Positions 31,783-33,927 of a stretch of 33,927 nt of DNA are shown one piece after another. The stretch comes from Candidatus Copromonas faecavium (nom. illeg.) (GTDB lineage: Bacteria; Bacillota; Clostridia; Lachnospirales; Lachnospiraceae). The DNA lies in NCBI GenBank assembly GCA_018712915.1, contig DVGC01000027.1:1-33927 (forward strand), read 5' to 3'. Both the position numbers and the translations under genes were made by a program. The notes beneath the pieces are model-generated. The model saw nothing but the letters and a program-made list of their open reading frames with translations. It ran no database searches and was not told the origin of the DNA. How positions within the stretch are numbered: position 1 is the stretch's first letter; each line of letters begins with the position of its first letter.

Positions 31783-31947
31783 AAACGGACGTTTCTGCAG
31801 CGGAAAGAACCTATATTGTTGGAACCGTTCATTAAAAGTGCTGCAGGACGGCTGCTTTTTAATCGGCAAGCCGTGGAAAAAGGCATTTATTCGGTTAGAG
31901 AAGAACCAGGAAGCTGTGCGGGCAGAAAAAGGAGGGAGACCAGGCAG
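31783..31947 (+). other. 165-base gap with two hairpins between cbiH and cbiJ
   Basis: CTGCAGC (31795-31801) can pair with GCTGCAG (31840-31846). Two bases later CGGCTGC (31849-31855) can pair with GCAAGCCG (31866-31873) with one bulged A. Neither stem is followed by a T run, so termination is not suggested. No cobalamin riboswitch box and no good promoter were found. AGGAGG at 31930-31935 serves the next gene. This is the longest untranslated stretch inside the corrin cluster. Confidence 0.45.
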
Positions 31948-33927
31948 ATGGGTGAGGAAGGAAAACTGAAACAGGATGGAGTGGGACAGAGCAGCTCAGA
32001 CCAGAACAGACCGGGACAGGACAGTGCGGGCCAGGGCAGGCCAGGGCAGAATCGCTCAGAGCAGAACAGGCCAGACCGTAACCGCTCAGAACAAAATAGC
32101 CAGAAACAGATAAACGCCCGGAACCAGGCCCGGATGTCTGGCGTATGCCTGTTTGCCGGAACCACAGAAGGGCGGCTTCTGGCTCAGAAGCTGGCTTCCT
32201 TAAAGATCCGGGCCGATGTGTTTGCGGCCACAGAATATGGAAAAGAACGGATTGAGCCTGAAGAAGGCATTTCTGTTTTCGCCCGCCGGCTTACGGAGCC
32301 GGAGATGGAGGAGGTGTTCCGTATGGCCGGATACAAACTGGTTCTGGATGCCACCCATCCTTATGCCAGGGAGGTTTCGGAAAACATTCGTCGGGCCTGT
32401 GAAACGACAGGGGTTCCCATGCTCCGTATCCTGCGGGATGAGGAGTGCGGGCAGTTAAAGGAAATGGAGAAAGATAACGAAGGTCAGTCCGGTATTTTCT
32501 ATGCAGACAGTTTGTCCCAGGCTGTGGAATTTTTAAAATCGAAGGAAGGCCGGATTCTGGCAGCCACAGGAAGCAAGGAGCTGGCAGCCTTTCATGCGCT
32601 GCCGGACTGGAAAGAACGGGTTTTTGCCAGAGTTCTGCCTCTGCCGGAGATGGTGGAGGCCTGCAGCCGGATGGGATTTTCCGGAAACCGCCTGATTGCC
32701 ATGCAGGGACCCTTTCCCATGGATTTAAATCTTGCCATGTTAAAGGCCGTAAAGGCAAGATGGATGGTAACCAAGGATTCCGGGCGGACAGGAGGATTCT
32801 TAGAAAAGCAGGAGGCGGCCAGACTGGCCGGAGCCGGACTGGTGGTGATTCGGCGCCCCAAGGAGACTGGAATTTCTCCTGAAGAAGCGTTTCGGTACCT
32901 GGAGAAACAGGCTGCTTCTCTCAGATGCAGCGGAGGCGGTGAGGGAAAGGCATCGGGAAAAGATCCGGAAGCAGCTGCTGAAAAAGATGAGGGACAGGCA
33001 TCAGGAAAATACCCGGAAGCTGCTGAAAAAGATGTGGGAAAGGTCTGGGCAGGAACTGTCGGGAAAAGAACGATATGGCTTGTCGGTACCGGCCCCGGAA
33101 ACCCTGGGCTTCTTACTGAGGAGGCAAGAGAAGCGCTTTCCTCCTGCAGCCTGATTGCAGGATCCCGCCGCTGCATCAGCCAGCTGGCTTTCCTGAAAAA
33201 GGAAACTTATGAGGAATACCGGCCCAAGGAAATCCTTTCCTATCTTTCCGTGCATCCGGAGCATCAAAAGATCTGTGTGGCGCTGTCGGGAGACACCGGC
33301 TTTTACAGCGGAGCCTCCAGCCTGATTCAGGCATTTTCCGGTCTTTCGGAAACAGAGGTCCGGGTGCTGCCAGGGATTTCTTCCGTCAGCTATTTCTTTT
33401 CCAGAATCGGAAAATCATGGGAGCGGGTCCGGCTTCTCAGCCTTCACGGCCGGGACATGGACGTGGTACGGGCCTTAAAGGACCAGGGGGCCGTTTTCCT
33501 TTTAGGAGGGGAGCCGGATGTGGCTGCCAGGGTTAGTGAAAAGCTGCTAAAAGCAGGTCTTGAGGATGCCAGAATGACCGTGGGAGAGAACCTGTCTTTA
33601 AAGGACGAACGGATTTTTTCCGGAAGTCCCCATGAACTTTCAGGGACACGGACGGGCCCTCTGACTGTTTTATATCTGGAATGGGATCGGGCTGGGAGAG
33701 AGACCATCTGCCATGGCTTGCCGGATTCCTCCTTTATCCGGGGAGAAGTGCCGATGACCAAGCAGGAGGTGCGCTCGGTTGCCATTTCCAAGCTGGCACC
33801 GGGGAGAAATTCCGTTATCTGGGATGTGGGCGCCGGTACAGGTTCCGTCTCCATCGAATGCGCCAGACTGTCGGAACAGATCCGGGTATTTGCCATCGAA
33901 AGAAAGCCGGAGGCCGCAGAGCTTTTA
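31948..33927 (+). CDS. CbiJ-CbiE-CbiT triple fusion (partial, runs off the window)
   Basis: At least 660 residues are present and the frame is still open at the window end. After an N/Q/R/S-rich tail (residues 1-62), residues 63 to about 325 are cobalt-precorrin-6A reductase CbiJ/CobK (CLFAGTTEGRLLA, DATHPYAREV). A repeat-rich linker (about 328-370) leads to the CbiE C5-methyltransferase domain (TIWLVGTGPGNPGLLT, SGDTGFYSGA). The start of the CbiT C15-methyltransferase/decarboxylase domain follows (GEVPMTKQEVRS, DVGAGTGSVSIE). AGGAGG lies 12 bases before the ATG at 31948; an ATG at 32134 would give a normal CbiJ start without the tail but has no good ribosome site. CbiE-CbiT fusions are common, while adding CbiJ is less usual. 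Confidence 0.9.
   Translation, partial: MGEEGKLKQDGVGQSSSDQNRPGQDSAGQGRPGQNRSEQNRPDRNRSEQNSQKQINARNQARMSGVCLFAGTTEGRLLAQKLASLKIRADVFAATEYGKERIEPEEGISVFARRLTEPEMEEVFRMAGYKLVLDATHPYAREVSENIRRACETTGVPMLRILRDEECGQLKEMEKDNEGQSGIFYADSLSQAVEFLKSKEGRILAATGSKELAAFHALPDWKERVFARVLPLPEMVEACSRMGFSGNRLIAMQGPFPMDLNLAMLKAVKARWMVTKDSGRTGGFLEKQEAARLAGAGLVVIRRPKETGISPEEAFRYLEKQAASLRCSGGGEGKASGKDPEAAAEKDEGQASGKYPEAAEKDVGKVWAGTVGKRTIWLVGTGPGNPGLLTEEAREALSSCSLIAGSRRCISQLAFLKKETYEEYRPKEILSYLSVHPEHQKICVALSGDTGFYSGASSLIQAFSGLSETEVRVLPGISSVSYFFSRIGKSWERVRLLSLHGRDMDVVRALKDQGAVFLLGGEPDVAARVSEKLLKAGLEDARMTVGENLSLKDERIFSGSPHELSGTRTGPLTVLYLEWDRAGRETICHGLPDSSFIRGEVPMTKQEVRSVAISKLAPGRNSVIWDVGAGTGSVSIECARLSEQIRVFAIERKPEAAELL
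31981..32110 (+). repeat. degenerate repeat coding the Q/N/R/S-rich tail of CbiJ
   Basis: The DNA repeats variants of a unit near 30 bases. It encodes blocks such as SSDQNRPGQD, NRSEQNRPDR and NRSEQNSQKQ, with a Gly-Gln-rich block (SAGQGRPGQ) between them. The whole stretch is in frame with the CbiJ domain that follows. Confidence 0.6.
32941..33033 (+). repeat. 48/45-base tandem repeat in the CbiJ-CbiE linker
   Basis: Unit 1 (32941-32988, 48 bases) encodes EGKASGKDPEAAAEKD. Unit 2 (32989-33033, 45 bases) encodes EGQASGKYPEAAEKD, one alanine codon shorter. A third start (VGKV) follows. The frame is kept. Confidence 0.85.

Noticed and set aside
31784-31835. Short frame after cbiH reading KTDVSAAERTYIVGTVH then stop
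   Set aside because: It faintly resembles the start of a tetrapyrrole methylase domain (compare KRTIWLVGT in CbiE) and could be a gene remnant, but 17 residues without a start codon or further similarity are too little evidence.
31783-31947. Possible cobalamin riboswitch in the gap before cbiJ
   Set aside because: The conserved B12 box and the other core sequences were not found. The hairpins present do not match the known arrangement.

Overview
The window is from a Gram-positive, spore-former-type anaerobe of the class Clostridia, most likely family Lachnospiraceae (this placement is inference). The support is the classic Firmicutes order priA-def-fmt-rsmB-rlmN-PP2C phosphatase-PASTA kinase-rsgA-rpe-thiN, a meso-diaminopimelate-type MurE, strong purine-rich ribosome binding sites, an oxygen-independent corrin pathway (CbiD type), and a base composition that looks slightly above half GC by eye. 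All 26 genes I can support are on the + strand and packed tightly, many with 4-base ATGA overlaps.

Region 1 (1-7.5 kb): a short regulatory stretch with a 17-base dyad and one or two sigma-A-type promoters precedes tcdA. A terminator and a new promoter that share bases separate tcdA from an FtsK/SpoIIIE DNA translocase, which is followed by formate-tetrahydrofolate ligase. A possible leaky terminator then leads into murE and murF. Region 2 (9-21 kb): the housekeeping block starts with priA and runs through translation initiation and formyl-methionine handling (def, fmt), a membrane zinc protease not usually in this block, rRNA methyltransferases (rsmB, rlmN), the Ser/Thr phosphatase-kinase pair that senses cell wall state, the ribosome GTPase rsgA, rpe and thiN. 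Region 3 (21-23.6 kb): serS has its own extended -10 promoter and a clear terminator. It is followed by a PF00882-like zinc phospholipase C family protein without a signal peptide.

Region 4 (23.7-33.9 kb, running off the right edge) is the most interesting part: an anaerobic cobalamin (corrin ring) cluster. It opens with an ApgM-type alkaline-phosphatase-superfamily gene that overlaps cbiL by 4 bases. Next come a HemC-CobA-HemD triple fusion covering porphobilinogen to precorrin-2, cbiD, a metallo-beta-lactamase-fold hydrolase, cbiF, cbiH, and a CbiJ-CbiE-CbiT triple fusion cut by the window end. cbiG, the lactone-opening hydrolase of this pathway, is not present between cbiF and cbiH or anywhere else in the window, while an unassigned metallo-hydrolase sits in the middle of the operon. 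Also absent here are cbiC, cbiA, a cobalt chelatase and the nucleotide loop genes, which may lie further right or elsewhere.

In this cluster I see in-frame tandem repeats at three separate protein positions (a 39-base repeat inside ApgM, an N/Q/R-rich repeat tail before CbiJ, and a 48/45-base repeat in the CbiJ-CbiE linker). I saw no comparable repeats in the housekeeping half. No complete new defence or mobile system is visible; the candidates for something undescribed are the metallo-hydrolase as a possible CbiG substitute and the ApgM-like gene as a possible cobalamin enzyme.
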